DNA of 38,348 bases from Candidatus Zixiibacteriota bacterium (GTDB taxonomy: Bacteria; Zixibacteria; MSB-5A5; UBA10806). How positions within the stretch are numbered: position 1 is the stretch's first letter; each line of letters begins with the position of its first letter. The notes below the pieces were generated by a model. The model saw only the letters and a program-made list of their open reading frames with translations. It did no database searches and was not told the DNA's origin. Shown in pieces: positions 15,955 to 24,170 of this stretch. The position numbers and the translations under genes were made by a program. The stretch lies in contig JAHEDG010000006.1 of assembly GCA_024641335.1 (NCBI GenBank), positions 1 to 38,348 of the forward strand. Direction: 5' to 3'.

Positions 15955-16650
15955 TTATTTCTCTCCCTTGTCTTTTTCGGCTTTTCTCTCTTCGGCTTTC
16001 TTCTCGGAAATAACTTCCGGCTCGGCGCCAGTTTCGCCGCCGGCCAACGCTTCTCCCACGGCCCCTTCGGCAGTTTCGGCTTCCTTAATAATCGTCGGAG
16101 GAATAACCGATACCAGAGTTTCCGCCGGATCGCTGAGTATCTCCACTTTATCCAGAACAATATCGCGAACATGAATCGAATCATGTATCTTCAAATTGGT
16201 GACGTCCAGCGTTACCTTATCCGGGATATCGGTGGGCAGACACAAAACCATGATACTGCGGATTGTCCAGGATAGAACCCCGCCGAATGTCTTAACCCCT
16301 TCCGCGATTCCTTCGAGTTGAATAGGCACCTCGATTTTGATCTTTTCGGTCAGTGAAACATGCTGAAAATCGACATGCAGCATCTTGCCGCTTACCGGAT
16401 CTCTTTGTATCTCCTTGATCAAAGCCTTTTTCCCGGAATCCTTGCCGTCGACATTCAAGTCGATCAGAAGTTTCTCTCCGGCTGCCTGTCTCATGGTGGC
16501 GTTGAATCTTTCGTGATCCAGCTCGATGGCCATCGGTTCCTCGCCGTGGCCGTAAATTACCGCCGGCAATTTGCCCGATTGCCGCAGTTTCCTGGCCACC
16601 CCTTTGCCGATATCCTTGCGGGCGTGAACATCAATGGTTATTTCTTTCAT
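15955..16650 (-). CDS. rplY: Ribosomal protein bL25, TL5/CTC type
   Basis: bL25 binds 5S rRNA in the large subunit. This 231-residue form belongs to the long CTC/general-stress class: an N-terminal 5S-binding domain (about 1-90, ARKDIGKGVARKLRQSGKLPAVIYG), then a second beta domain (about 95-185) with LHVDFQHVSLTEKIKIEVPI. The C-terminal tail of about 40 residues is rich in Glu, Ala and Lys and is probably disordered. AGGAG precedes ATG 16650. The order prs-rplY matches many bacteria, where pth commonly follows. Here a terminator follows instead and no pth is in the window. Confidence 0.95.
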   Translation of the reverse strand: MKEITIDVHARKDIGKGVARKLRQSGKLPAVIYGHGEEPMAIELDHERFNATMRQAAGEKLLIDLNVDGKDSGKKALIKEIQRDPVSGKMLHVDFQHVSLTEKIKIEVPIQLEGIAEGVKTFGGVLSWTIRSIMVLCLPTDIPDKVTLDVTNLKIHDSIHVRDIVLDKVEILSDPAETLVSVIPPTIIKEAETAEGAVGEALAGGETGAEPEVISEKKAEERKAEKDKGEK

Positions 16651-16761
16651 TTCCTACTCCTGAAATTAAGTTAATTCCTATCCCGGTCGGTCCGGACTCG
16701 CCGCTTGTAATTTGACCGAGTCACGGATTGCCCTCAACAAATCCTTAATTCTTCTCGATAA

Positions 16762-17697
16762 TTATTCGAACAGGCTTGAAAGTGATTTCTCCTCGTGAAT
16801 CTTGTTAATCGCTTCGGCAAATATCTCCGATACCGTAAGAACCTCGACCTTGGGGCTTAAGTTCTCCGGCTTCTGAAATATCGTGTCGGAAACATAAATC
16901 TTCTCGATAGGAGAATCATCGATTCTCTTTATAGCCTCCCCCGATAAAACGGCGTGAGTACAGGCCGCCACGATCCGGTTGGCTCCTTTCGCCTTAAGAG
17001 CGACCGCCGCCTTGGTGAGAGTCCCGGCCGTATCTACCAAATCGTCACGGATCACCACGTCCCGGCCGTCGACCTCGCCGATAATATTCATAACCTCAGC
17101 CTGGTTTATATCCGGACGGCGCTTATCCACAATACTAAGGCTGAAATTCAGGGCTTTGGCGAACGCCCTGACCAGTTTTACCGAGCCGACATCAGGCGAT
17201 ACCGCCACACCGTTCTTAAAATTCAACTTACGCAAATAAGCGTTGAATACCTTCGATGAGTAAAGGTGGTCCGACGGACAGTCGAAAAAACCCTGTATCT
17301 GCGACGCGTGCAGGTCCATCAGAACGACCCTATCCACTCCGGCGTTGGTAATAAGATTGGCCACTAATTTGGCCGCGATGGCTACCCGCGGCTGATCCTT
17401 GCGGTCCTGACGGGCATAACCGTAATACGGAATAACCGCGGTGATTCTTCGGGCTGACGCTCTCCGGCAGGCGTCAACCATAATGAACAGCTCCATCAGG
17501 TTGGACGCCGGGGTATTGGTGGACTGGATAATGAAAACATCCATCCCCCTGATATTTTCGTCGATCTGAAAAAATATCTCGCCGTCGGAAAATCTCTTCA
17601 ATGTACAATTGGATACCGGCTTGCCGAGCCTGGCGGCAATCTTTTCGGACAGCGGCCAATTGGAACTTCCCGAAAACAGTTTGAGATCGTTAACCAT
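16762..17697 (-). CDS. prs: Ribose-phosphate pyrophosphokinase
   Basis: Prs makes PRPP from ribose 5-phosphate and ATP for nucleotide, His and Trp synthesis. ATG 17697 gives 311 residues, the usual family length, and begins LKLFSGSSN. An upstream frame adding 15 residues runs towards the tRNA gene and has no homology support. Visible motifs are RFSDGEIFFQIDENIRG, the ATP-binding YYGYARQDRKD, the metal/PRPP-site histidine in MDLHASQIQGFF, VSPDVGSVK and the PRPP loop RDDLVDTAGTL. In that loop Arg and Ala stand where VDDMIDTGGT is common. It lies between tRNA-Gln and rplY on one strand and is most likely co-transcribed with both. PRPP made by this enzyme is a substrate of PyrE, encoded 6 kb away. 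Confidence 0.96.
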   Translation of the reverse strand: MVNDLKLFSGSSNWPLSEKIAARLGKPVSNCTLKRFSDGEIFFQIDENIRGMDVFIIQSTNTPASNLMELFIMVDACRRASARRITAVIPYYGYARQDRKDQPRVAIAAKLVANLITNAGVDRVVLMDLHASQIQGFFDCPSDHLYSSKVFNAYLRKLNFKNGVAVSPDVGSVKLVRAFAKALNFSLSIVDKRRPDINQAEVMNIIGEVDGRDVVIRDDLVDTAGTLTKAAVALKAKGANRIVAACTHAVLSGEAIKRIDDSPIEKIYVSDTIFQKPENLSPKVEVLTVSEIFAEAINKIHEEKSLSSLFE

Positions 17698-17759
17698 CAA
17701 ATACCCCGTTTCAGTTTCGCCGGTCTCCCCGAAGACCACCAATTACAAAATCATCAAAA

Positions 17760-17831
17760 CTGGGGCGCCAGGATTCGAACCTGGGAATGCCAGCTCCAAA
17801 GGCTGGTGACTTACCGCTTGTCGACGCCCCA
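17760..17831 (-). tRNA. tRNA-Gln (anticodon TTG)
   Basis: The 72-base minus-strand sequence folds as a cloverleaf. It has a 7-bp acceptor stem TGGGGCG/CGCCCCA, a short D arm with the GCGGTAAG loop, the anticodon stem CCAGC/GCTGG with loop CTTTGGA, and the T arm CCAGG-TTCGAAT-CCTGG. The U1-A72 pair and discriminator G73 are identity elements of glutamine tRNA and agree with anticodon UUG. The CCA end is not encoded. It is the first element before prs. Confidence 0.95.
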
Positions 17832-18313
17832 AAAACCAGTGTCAAACCTTTGAAAATATTAAAATTCAGACGAAAGTCAAGATTTGAATGAATACTCGAA
17901 GCCTATTTCTCCGAACCGCTTGACTGGAATCAATGAACCAGCTCACCAACCAAAACCTCTGCCCGGCCAAATCGAAACTGTCAGGGAAACGAAAAGCGCC
18001 GATATATAGATACGATTATCTTCTTAAGTCTATATTCAGCATGAGATTCCGGACTATCTTCCGGCTCGATTTTGTCGAAAGATAAGAGATTCTCGCATAT
18101 GGCCCCAGACAATCTCCTGATCATAAGCTGCCTTGCCCGGTTAAATAATATTTACTTTGTCCCTTATTTCGATAATCTGCAGGTACGATGACCCGCGCCC
18201 GCAACGCTGCTCTTGACGAACCGCAGACGTTTTCACTTGAATATCATCGTCAAATCCATATCTTGCCAAATTATATGACGATAGGCTTGAATTAACCGGG
18301 AAGGGAGACGGCC
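17832..18313. other. Divergent intergenic region between tRNA-Gln and nfo
   Basis: This 482-base stretch is the longest gap in the window and contains no convincing gene on either strand. The left end carries the tRNA promoter. Near nfo a perfect 7-bp inverted repeat, ATCGTCA (18246-18252) and TGACGAT (18276-18282), brackets 23 bases. The middle is ordinary mixed sequence in which I see no structure. Confidence 0.5.
17853..17880 (-). promoter_or_regulatory. Candidate promoter of the tRNA-Gln/prs/rplY unit
   Basis: On the minus strand TTGACT (17880-17875) and TATTTT (17858-17853) are 16 bases apart, ending 21 bases before the first base of the tRNA. Confidence 0.4.
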
Positions 18314-19162
18314 ATGCTTCTAGGGGCGCACATGTCGATAGCCGGCGGGGCTTTTAACGCTTTCGCCCGGGGAGAACAGTTCGGCTGTAACTGTCTTCAG
18401 ATCTTCACCAAGTCATCCAACCAATGGAAAGCCAAAGAATTGACAGATGAAGATATCGAAAAATATCACTCCGAACAGAAACGGACTAAAATTGACCCGG
18501 TCATCGCCCACGATTCCTATCTTATAAATCTCGGCTCCCCCGATCCGGCCCTTATCAAAAAATCGCGGGAAGCGTTTTTAGTGGAGATGCGGCGATGCGA
18601 AAAACTGAATATCCCTTTCCTGGTAACCCATCCGGGCAGTCATATCGATAAAGGGGAGGATTGGGGAGTCGCCCGAATCGCCGAATCATTAAGCTGGCTC
18701 CACGAAAAAACCGACGGCTTCAAAGTCAAGATCGCCCTGGAAACCACTGCCGGCCAGGGTTCGAACTTAGGATATAAATTCGAACAAATAGCCTCCATGA
18801 TAGATCAGGCCGAAGCCCCCCAACGGCTGACGGTCTGCATGGATACCTGTCACATCTTCGCCGCCGGTTACGATATCACCACCGAGGACGCTTACAATCA
18901 AACGATCTCAGATTTCGACCGTATAATAGGGCTGGACAGGCTGGCGGTCATCCATCTAAATGACGCCAAAAAAGGACTGGGCTCGAGAGTCGACCGCCAT
19001 GAGCATATCGGTAAAGGGGAGATAGGCGAGCAAGCGTTCGGTTTCTTCATGCGCGATAAAAGATTCTCCAAAATCCCCAAGCTCCTGGAAACCCCCAAGG
19101 GTGACGATGGTGAAATGGACCGAGTTAACATGAGTATCTTAAGAAAGCTGGCCGAAAAATGA
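18314..19162 (+). CDS. nfo: Endonuclease IV (AP endonuclease)
   Basis: Nfo cuts DNA 5' of abasic sites and trims damaged 3' ends in base excision repair, using three zinc ions. The 282-residue TIM-barrel protein shows the metal-binding residues of the family in order: His6 (LLGAHMS), His in IAHDSYLINLGSP, His in VTHPGSH, Glu in ALETTAGQG, Asp and His in MDTCHIFAAGYD, His in VIHLNDAK, the DRHEHIGKG pair and Glu in LLETPKGDD. GGGAGACGG precedes ATG 18314. The stop overlaps the next gene start (ATGA). This makes nfo the head of an operon whose other members look like envelope proteins, an unexpected pairing. Confidence 0.97.
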   Translation: MLLGAHMSIAGGAFNAFARGEQFGCNCLQIFTKSSNQWKAKELTDEDIEKYHSEQKRTKIDPVIAHDSYLINLGSPDPALIKKSREAFLVEMRRCEKLNIPFLVTHPGSHIDKGEDWGVARIAESLSWLHEKTDGFKVKIALETTAGQGSNLGYKFEQIASMIDQAEAPQRLTVCMDTCHIFAAGYDITTEDAYNQTISDFDRIIGLDRLAVIHLNDAKKGLGSRVDRHEHIGKGEIGEQAFGFFMRDKRFSKIPKLLETPKGDDGEMDRVNMSILRKLAEK

Positions 19163-21006
19163 AAAATATATCCCGCGTTTTATTATTTCTTCTGCTTATA
19201 ACCGGGCCCGCTCATTCGCGGGTTTTAAAGCTCGGTATCGACGCCGAACTGATCGGCGAGGCTTCCATGCCGATTTTCCATGGCGAAATCTTCATACCGG
19301 TCGGAGAAAACCGGCAGATTTTCACCGGACCGTACACCCTTAAAATCGCAGCCGCTGAAAAATCCGCCGGACTTTATCAATTATCGATAGACCTTATCGG
19401 CCTGGGTCCGGATTTCAAATTTTACAGCTTCGATCTCGAACTTTCTCCAAAAGAAAATACTCTCGTTCCAAACATGCCGGTTAAAAAAGATATCAGCGCT
19501 AATTTCAAAATCGTTCTCCTTGATGATACGGGGAATGTCAATAACGGTATTTACCCTTTGGCAGATACGAGTCTCTGGAGTATTTCCCCAAGCATCCATT
19601 ACCAAACTCATTGGATCAGAGGATCCCTGATCGATTTTTTCTGGAATATGAAAATGGGGTACCTGGAGAATATCTATAACAGGTTCCGGGAGAGCTTCCA
19701 GCTTTCCGTATCCGATAGAATCGATATTTACTTTCATCCTGAACCGACCGATCAGGTTTTCATCGATCCTGAAAAAAATTACTCCATTCTCCCGTCCTCA
19801 CCGAGAATCGATCTGATTTACGGGCACTATATCGACGCTATCAGCCCAGTCCCCGGAGCGGAGCTCCTGATTTATCGTCTCTGGGGCTACGGGCCGCGAT
19901 GGATGGTAGCGGGCCTGGCCAATTATTACCTCGATAACAATCTAACCTTGCGGAATTTTAAAGACTCGCTGGATAAAAACAGGCTCATAAAAAACCTGGC
20001 TGATGAATCCTGGGTTCGAAGCGATACCGGGGCGGTTGTCTGCGGTTCCTTTGTCAACTGGCTTCTTTCCATACACAGCCAGTCGGAATTTATCAATCTT
20101 TATAAGACCTCGACATCTCTCGATTTTATCAAAATATTCCGCGATATTTACGGAATCGATTTCGATGAGGTCATCGATGATTATTTGATCTTCATGCGAA
20201 ACTATCAGCCGTCGCCGCAGGAACTCGGATACTATGCCTCGGTTTATTTCGGCCAGAATAATATAAACAGGGCGCTGCCCTACTACCGGGAACTGGCCGA
20301 AATGGACAGTGACGACAGATTGATAAACCTGAACTATCTGGCTACCTGTCTCTTCTGGCTGGGACAATACAGCCAGGCCGATTCCGTATATGATATCATG
20401 CTTCGACTGGGTGGAAGAAAGCCCGAGGTTCTCTATATGAAAGGGGATATTCAACTGGCCCTGGGACGGACGAATGACGGCAAACGGCTGTTTCTGGAAT
20501 CGTATAACGGTGGATTTGCCACCGCCGGAGTAAAACTCGTGTCCATTCTCCTGGATCAGGGAAAAATCGATTCGGCCTCTGTCTTCTCCCAAAAACTTGC
20601 CGAATCCGCCGGCCAGCTGTTGGAAAATCTAATCGAAAAAGGACGGCTCATGCGAATTCGCAATCAGCCCTGCGATTCGATCATGACACAGGCCGCCGCC
20701 CGCGCCCTTTCAAGCGGAATGCAATCTCCGGAAGATCCACGGCCTTATTTTGCCGCCGGGAAAGCCTTCGCCATTATGAAAGATTACGGCAAGGCTATGG
20801 AGAATCTCGATATCGCTTACTTTTTGGAAATCAACCCGTACTTTCAATCATCGGTTTTGCTGGAGACAGGACGGGTCCGCGATTTAACGGGTGATCGCCC
20901 CGGCGCTGAAGATTATTACCGCCGGGTGATATCGTCGCCCGGAGGACAGTATCAAAAATCGCTGGCTGAAAAATATATCCGGGCTCCCTACGCCCCGGGG
21001 AATTAA
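19159..21006 (+). CDS. Secreted TPR protein with degenerate gluzincin (peptidase MA-like) domain
   Basis: The 615-residue protein starts with a signal peptide (about 1-20, cleavage near AHS|R). After a beta-rich region (20-150), residues about 175-350 keep the layout of peptidase MA-like gluzincins: a strand with IDIYFHP, a helix at AELLIYRLWGYGPRWMVAGLANYYLDN, then GSFVNWLLSIHSQSEFINLYKT and IYGIDFDEVIDDYL. In active members the helix reads HExxH and the next reads WLxEGxAEY. Here the zinc-binding His, Glu and the third ligand are lost (GAELLIYRL, MVAGLANYY), so it should not be a zinc protease. The C-terminal ~260 residues are TPR helices for protein binding. It overlaps nfo by 4 bases and precedes a BatA-like gene. 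Confidence 0.82.
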   Translation: MKNISRVLLFLLLITGPAHSRVLKLGIDAELIGEASMPIFHGEIFIPVGENRQIFTGPYTLKIAAAEKSAGLYQLSIDLIGLGPDFKFYSFDLELSPKENTLVPNMPVKKDISANFKIVLLDDTGNVNNGIYPLADTSLWSISPSIHYQTHWIRGSLIDFFWNMKMGYLENIYNRFRESFQLSVSDRIDIYFHPEPTDQVFIDPEKNYSILPSSPRIDLIYGHYIDAISPVPGAELLIYRLWGYGPRWMVAGLANYYLDNNLTLRNFKDSLDKNRLIKNLADESWVRSDTGAVVCGSFVNWLLSIHSQSEFINLYKTSTSLDFIKIFRDIYGIDFDEVIDDYLIFMRNYQPSPQELGYYASVYFGQNNINRALPYYRELAEMDSDDRLINLNYLATCLFWLGQYSQADSVYDIMLRLGGRKPEVLYMKGDIQLALGRTNDGKRLFLESYNGGFATAGVKLVSILLDQGKIDSASVFSQKLAESAGQLLENLIEKGRLMRIRNQPCDSIMTQAAARALSSGMQSPEDPRPYFAAGKAFAIMKDYGKAMENLDIAYFLEINPYFQSSVLLETGRVRDLTGDRPGAEDYYRRVISSPGGQYQKSLAEKYIRAPYAPGN

Positions 21007-21023
21007 CTGACGACGGGATATAA

Positions 21024-23093
21024 ATGACCTTCTTAAATTCGGCTTTCCTGTTTGCCCTCTCCGCTATGTCCATACCGCTTATTATTCATTTTCTCTCCAG
21101 ACGGCGTATTAAGATCGTGGAATTTTCGTCATTGAGGTTCCTCGAGCAAATGCAAAAAAGCCGCATGAAATGGTTGAAAATAAAAGAGCTTCTGCTTCTG
21201 CTTTTACGGATGCTCATCATCGGTCTTATCGTGATGGCCTTTGCCCGTCCGACATTGAGCGGATTTTTAGGCTCGTCAAAGGCCGCCTCGTCGGTGGTAA
21301 TTATCCTCGATCGTTCCGCCTCAATGGATGCCGAAGGAGAAACCGGTAGCATATTCGACGAGGCCAAACGTCTGGCCATGCGTTTGATAGACAGCCTCGA
21401 ACCGAACGATATGGTCACCATATTGGCGTATCCGGAAAGCGGATCATCCCTGACTTTCGGTCCGGTCAATCCTGGTCCGTCGATCAAGGAGCGGTTGAGC
21501 GATATCGAATTGTCTTATCAATCAGGGAATATCGGCCAGTCGCTGAAAACCGGTCTGGAAATATTGAGCAAAAGCCCTGATCTCAATCGGGAAATTTACA
21601 TTTTCTCCGATATGCAGCAGACCGGCTGGAAAAATCTGCCGCCGGAAGTATTAACCGGAGAAACATGGAAAAATATCCACCTGTTCGGCATGATCCCCCC
21701 TCCTGCGGGCGCCGACAATATCGGAATTACAAATATCCTGATGCCGCCCCAGCTGCTGGTTCCCGGTGAGAATTTCGGCCTTGAGGTTCGTTTGGCCAAC
21801 TACGGCAAAGGAACATTGGAAAACCTGCTGGTCGGAGTGGTGGTCGACGGTGAACGCAAAGCGCAAACCTCCGCGACGCTAAGCCCCGGTCAACCGGCCG
21901 AATTGAGGTTCGCTTTCAAGATAGATTCCTCCGGCGATCATGACGGTTACGTGGAGATAGATTATGACCGTTATGGATTGGATAACAGAAGGTACTTCAG
22001 TCTGCATATCCCTGGCAGAATTAAAATCCTGGCTGTGGGACAAACTGAAAACGACCTGAAGCTTTTGGCCCTGGCGCTCGACCGAAGAGAGGCGGGTCAG
22101 ATTAATTATAAAGGGATCGGAGCCGCCGGTCTTCTGCGTGAGAATCTCGAAGATTACGATGTTTTGCTTCTTTCCGATATAAGATCGCTGGATCAGGCCC
22201 GCGATGCGGCCGTTAAGAGATATCTCGACAACGGAGGACGTCTTTTCGTCTCCCTGGGAAAACAATCCGACGATCAATACTGGGATCGTTTCCTCGTAGA
22301 AACAGCCGGGATTAACGTGGGAAAAGCCGAAGGAGGATCGGGGCAGTATATTGTCTGGGATGGTTTCGATTACGAGCATCCGATCTTCAATGTCTATTCT
22401 TCCGATAAAAACGACCGTTCCCGACCGGCGATTCCCCAAATACAACTCGGCTGGTACAGGAATATCGGCGGCGGAATAACTCTCGGCTCGAGCGCCGACG
22501 GCGCCGGTCTGCTGGTCGAATCGACCAAAAAACCGGTTATTGTCTATTCCAGCGGATTCGATTTTTATTCCGGCGATCTTCCGGCTCATTCCTTTTATCT
22601 ACCGTTCCTGGTAAGGAGTATCGAATATCTCGGCTCCCGCGACGCCGATATCGACCTTAATGGAATCGTAGGCGAGCAGTTCCAATGGAAACTCAAACAA
22701 AATATCAACGGCGATATTGTTCTCGTCTCCCCGTCCGGCGGAGTGGAGAATCTGTTCACGGTTAATACTTCCATCGGTTACGCCGTCAGATTGGCCGAGT
22801 ACGGCCCTCCCGGAATCTATTCTCTCGAATCAGGCAATAGCAAACTCGGCCTCATTGCGTTCAATGTCGATCCGGTCGAATCCGAACCGGAGACTATCTC
22901 TCCTGATAACATCACCGCCGCCCTGGGAGCGAAATTCAAGGCTATCGATCCCGATTCCGATCTTGGGATCGTTGTCAAGGAAGCCCGATTCGGTCGGGAG
23001 CTCTGGAAGGAATTCCTGATATTGGCCTTGATTCTCCTGATATTGGAATCGATTCTCGGAAAAACATCCCCACCGGCAAAGGCAGAAGGCTAA
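21024..23093 (+). CDS. BatA-like membrane protein with VWA domain
   Basis: The 689-residue protein begins with the BatA N-terminal domain: a first helix FLFALSAMSIPLIIHFLSRRR, then FSSLRFLEQMQKSRMKWLKIKELLLLLLR and a second helix ending AFARPTL. A von Willebrand A domain follows (about 90-270) with the MIDAS motif LDRSASMD. Residues about 325-430 resemble a class I glutamine amidotransferase-like fold (LAVGQTENDLKLLALAL, YDVLLLSDI, YLDNGGRLFVSLG). The C-terminus has one more membrane helix (EFLILALILLILESI). In Bacteroides, bat genes are linked to aerotolerance; here no MoxR ATPase is adjacent. It starts 17 bases after the TPR gene and ends 2 bases before the next start, so all are probably one operon. 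Confidence 0.88.
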   Translation: MTFLNSAFLFALSAMSIPLIIHFLSRRRIKIVEFSSLRFLEQMQKSRMKWLKIKELLLLLLRMLIIGLIVMAFARPTLSGFLGSSKAASSVVIILDRSASMDAEGETGSIFDEAKRLAMRLIDSLEPNDMVTILAYPESGSSLTFGPVNPGPSIKERLSDIELSYQSGNIGQSLKTGLEILSKSPDLNREIYIFSDMQQTGWKNLPPEVLTGETWKNIHLFGMIPPPAGADNIGITNILMPPQLLVPGENFGLEVRLANYGKGTLENLLVGVVVDGERKAQTSATLSPGQPAELRFAFKIDSSGDHDGYVEIDYDRYGLDNRRYFSLHIPGRIKILAVGQTENDLKLLALALDRREAGQINYKGIGAAGLLRENLEDYDVLLLSDIRSLDQARDAAVKRYLDNGGRLFVSLGKQSDDQYWDRFLVETAGINVGKAEGGSGQYIVWDGFDYEHPIFNVYSSDKNDRSRPAIPQIQLGWYRNIGGGITLGSSADGAGLLVESTKKPVIVYSSGFDFYSGDLPAHSFYLPFLVRSIEYLGSRDADIDLNGIVGEQFQWKLKQNINGDIVLVSPSGGVENLFTVNTSIGYAVRLAEYGPPGIYSLESGNSKLGLIAFNVDPVESEPETISPDNITAALGAKFKAIDPDSDLGIVVKEARFGRELWKEFLILALILLILESILGKTSPPAKAEG

Positions 23094-23095
23094 TA

Positions 23096-23458
23096 ATGAA
23101 AACCGCAGCCGCCGTGATCGTTATTTTGGTTTCATCTCTTTCCTGCGGAGGCTCCGCCCGAATTGTCAATATGACCAGGCCGGGAGGGTACGCCCTCGGT
23201 GAGCGAATCCAACTGATTTTCGCTATTGAAAATTCAAACCGGGCCCCGGACTCGATCAGGGTGAATGTCATGGAACAGAAAAACAAATATGTTTATGAAA
23301 TCTGGGCGCCCAAAGACGCGGATCGCTATTCGGTCGCGTGGGACGGCCGCAAACCTGACGGAAGCTGGCCCGCCGGAGGACGGTACCTGGTGTACGCCTT
23401 TATCGATTCAGGGAAAATCGCCCGCTCCGATACTGTTGAATTCGGGTTGACCGATTGA
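23096..23458 (+). CDS. Small lipoprotein with FlgD-like Ig fold
   Basis: The 120-residue protein has a short hydrophobic signal ending in the lipobox SLSC (Cys17). The mature part is one beta-sandwich: an early strand GYALGERIQLIFAIEN, then YEIWAPKDADRYSVAWDGRKPDGSWPAGGRYLVYAFI. The pattern WDGRxxDGxxxPxGxYxY is the FlgD Ig-like motif used as a surface or secretion-tail domain in many FCB bacteria. Here it stands alone, not as a tail. It follows the BatA-like gene with a 2-base gap, so it is likely the last gene of the nfo operon. Function is unknown; a periplasmic partner of the BatA-like protein is possible. Confidence 0.8.
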   Translation: MKTAAAVIVILVSSLSCGGSARIVNMTRPGGYALGERIQLIFAIENSNRAPDSIRVNVMEQKNKYVYEIWAPKDADRYSVAWDGRKPDGSWPAGGRYLVYAFIDSGKIARSDTVEFGLTD

Positions 23459-23500
23459 TTGAAAAAAATAAAATTAATCCGATAAACCGCTTGACCTCCT

Positions 23501-23569
23501 ATGAAGCAATATGATAAAAAACCGTTGTCAGCGGCGTTTCGAGGAGGGGGCGCCGTTGATTTTTTGTGA
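23501..23569 (+). CDS. Possible pyrE leader peptide (22 codons)
   Basis: An ATG at 23501 opens 22 codons that run through the hairpin and its T run and stop at 23567-23569, 12 bases before the pyrE ATG. A second frame from ATG 23511 (24 codons) crosses the same hairpin and ends in an ATGA overlap with pyrE. Neither has a Shine-Dalgarno sequence. A promoter TTGAAA (23459-23464)/ATAAAC (23482-23487), 17 bases apart, would start transcription close to 23501. The position is that expected for leader-coupled attenuation, but neither frame is proven to be translated. Confidence 0.3.
   Translation: MKQYDKKPLSAAFRGGGAVDFL
23528..23565 (+). terminator. Terminator-like hairpin just before pyrE (candidate attenuator)
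   Basis: TCAGCGGCG and CGCCGTTGA pair over 9 bp (one G-U), with a 14-base loop, followed directly by TTTTTT. It ends 16 bases before the pyrE ATG. It may end the nfo operon, regulate pyrE, or both. The loop contains AGGAGG, which is complementary to CCTCCT at 23495-23500, so an alternative fold is possible. Confidence 0.7.
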
Positions 23570-23581
23570 TAGGGGTATTTT

Positions 23582-24124
23582 ATGAAAGATAAGAAAAGCC
23601 GTCTGAAAGAAAAACTATTCGAAAAAGCGGTCAGGTTTGGCGATTTCACTCTCGCCTCGGGATTGAAATCGACCTATTATATCAACGGCAAAATGGCCAC
23701 GCTCGATTCCGAGGGGCTTAATATGATTTCCGAGGTTATGCTCGATATGCTTGAAAATACCGAATGTGACGCGGTCGGCGGACCGACCCTCGGCGCCGAT
23801 CCCATGGTCGGAGGCATCATCGCGCTGGCCCATAACCGCGGCCGGAAACTCACCGGCTTTATCGTCAGAAAAGAATCCAAAGACCACGGAACCAAAAATC
23901 TGATCGAGGGCCCCCTCGAACCGGGGATGAAGACTATAGTTATCGAAGACGTGGCCACTACCGGCGGTTCGGCCAAAAAAGCCATTGACGCTGTCAGGGC
24001 GTTCGGCTGCGATGTGGTCGGGGTTCTGGTGATAGTCGATCGCGATCAGGGAGCGAAAGAACTGCTTAACGAAATGGGTATTCCGTTCGAACCAATCTTC
24101 ACCAAAGCCGAGTTAGGGCTATAA
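23582..24124 (+). CDS. pyrE: Orotate phosphoribosyltransferase
   Basis: PyrE joins orotate to PRPP to form orotidine 5'-monophosphate, the fifth step of de novo pyrimidine synthesis. The 180-residue protein has the family start (FTLASGLKSTYYINGKM), the GGPTLGADPMVGGI region, the catalytic-loop lysines in FIVRKESKDHGTKNLIEG and the PRPP-binding loop IVIEDVATTGGSAKKAI. AGGGG lies before ATG 23582. The stem-loop with a T run 16 bases upstream suggests control by attenuation, as pyrE is in enterobacteria, although the exact design differs. No other pyr gene is in the window. Confidence 0.96.
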   Translation: MKDKKSRLKEKLFEKAVRFGDFTLASGLKSTYYINGKMATLDSEGLNMISEVMLDMLENTECDAVGGPTLGADPMVGGIIALAHNRGRKLTGFIVRKESKDHGTKNLIEGPLEPGMKTIVIEDVATTGGSAKKAIDAVRAFGCDVVGVLVIVDRDQGAKELLNEMGIPFEPIFTKAELGL

Positions 24125-24170
24125 ACAGGATGAGCATTCCGGCTTAATACTGCCACAGGCCAGGATCATC

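Noticed and set aside
17698-17742. Upstream extension of prs by 15 codons
   Set aside because: The extra residues have no similarity to Prs and run towards the tRNA gene. ATG 17697 gives the normal family length.
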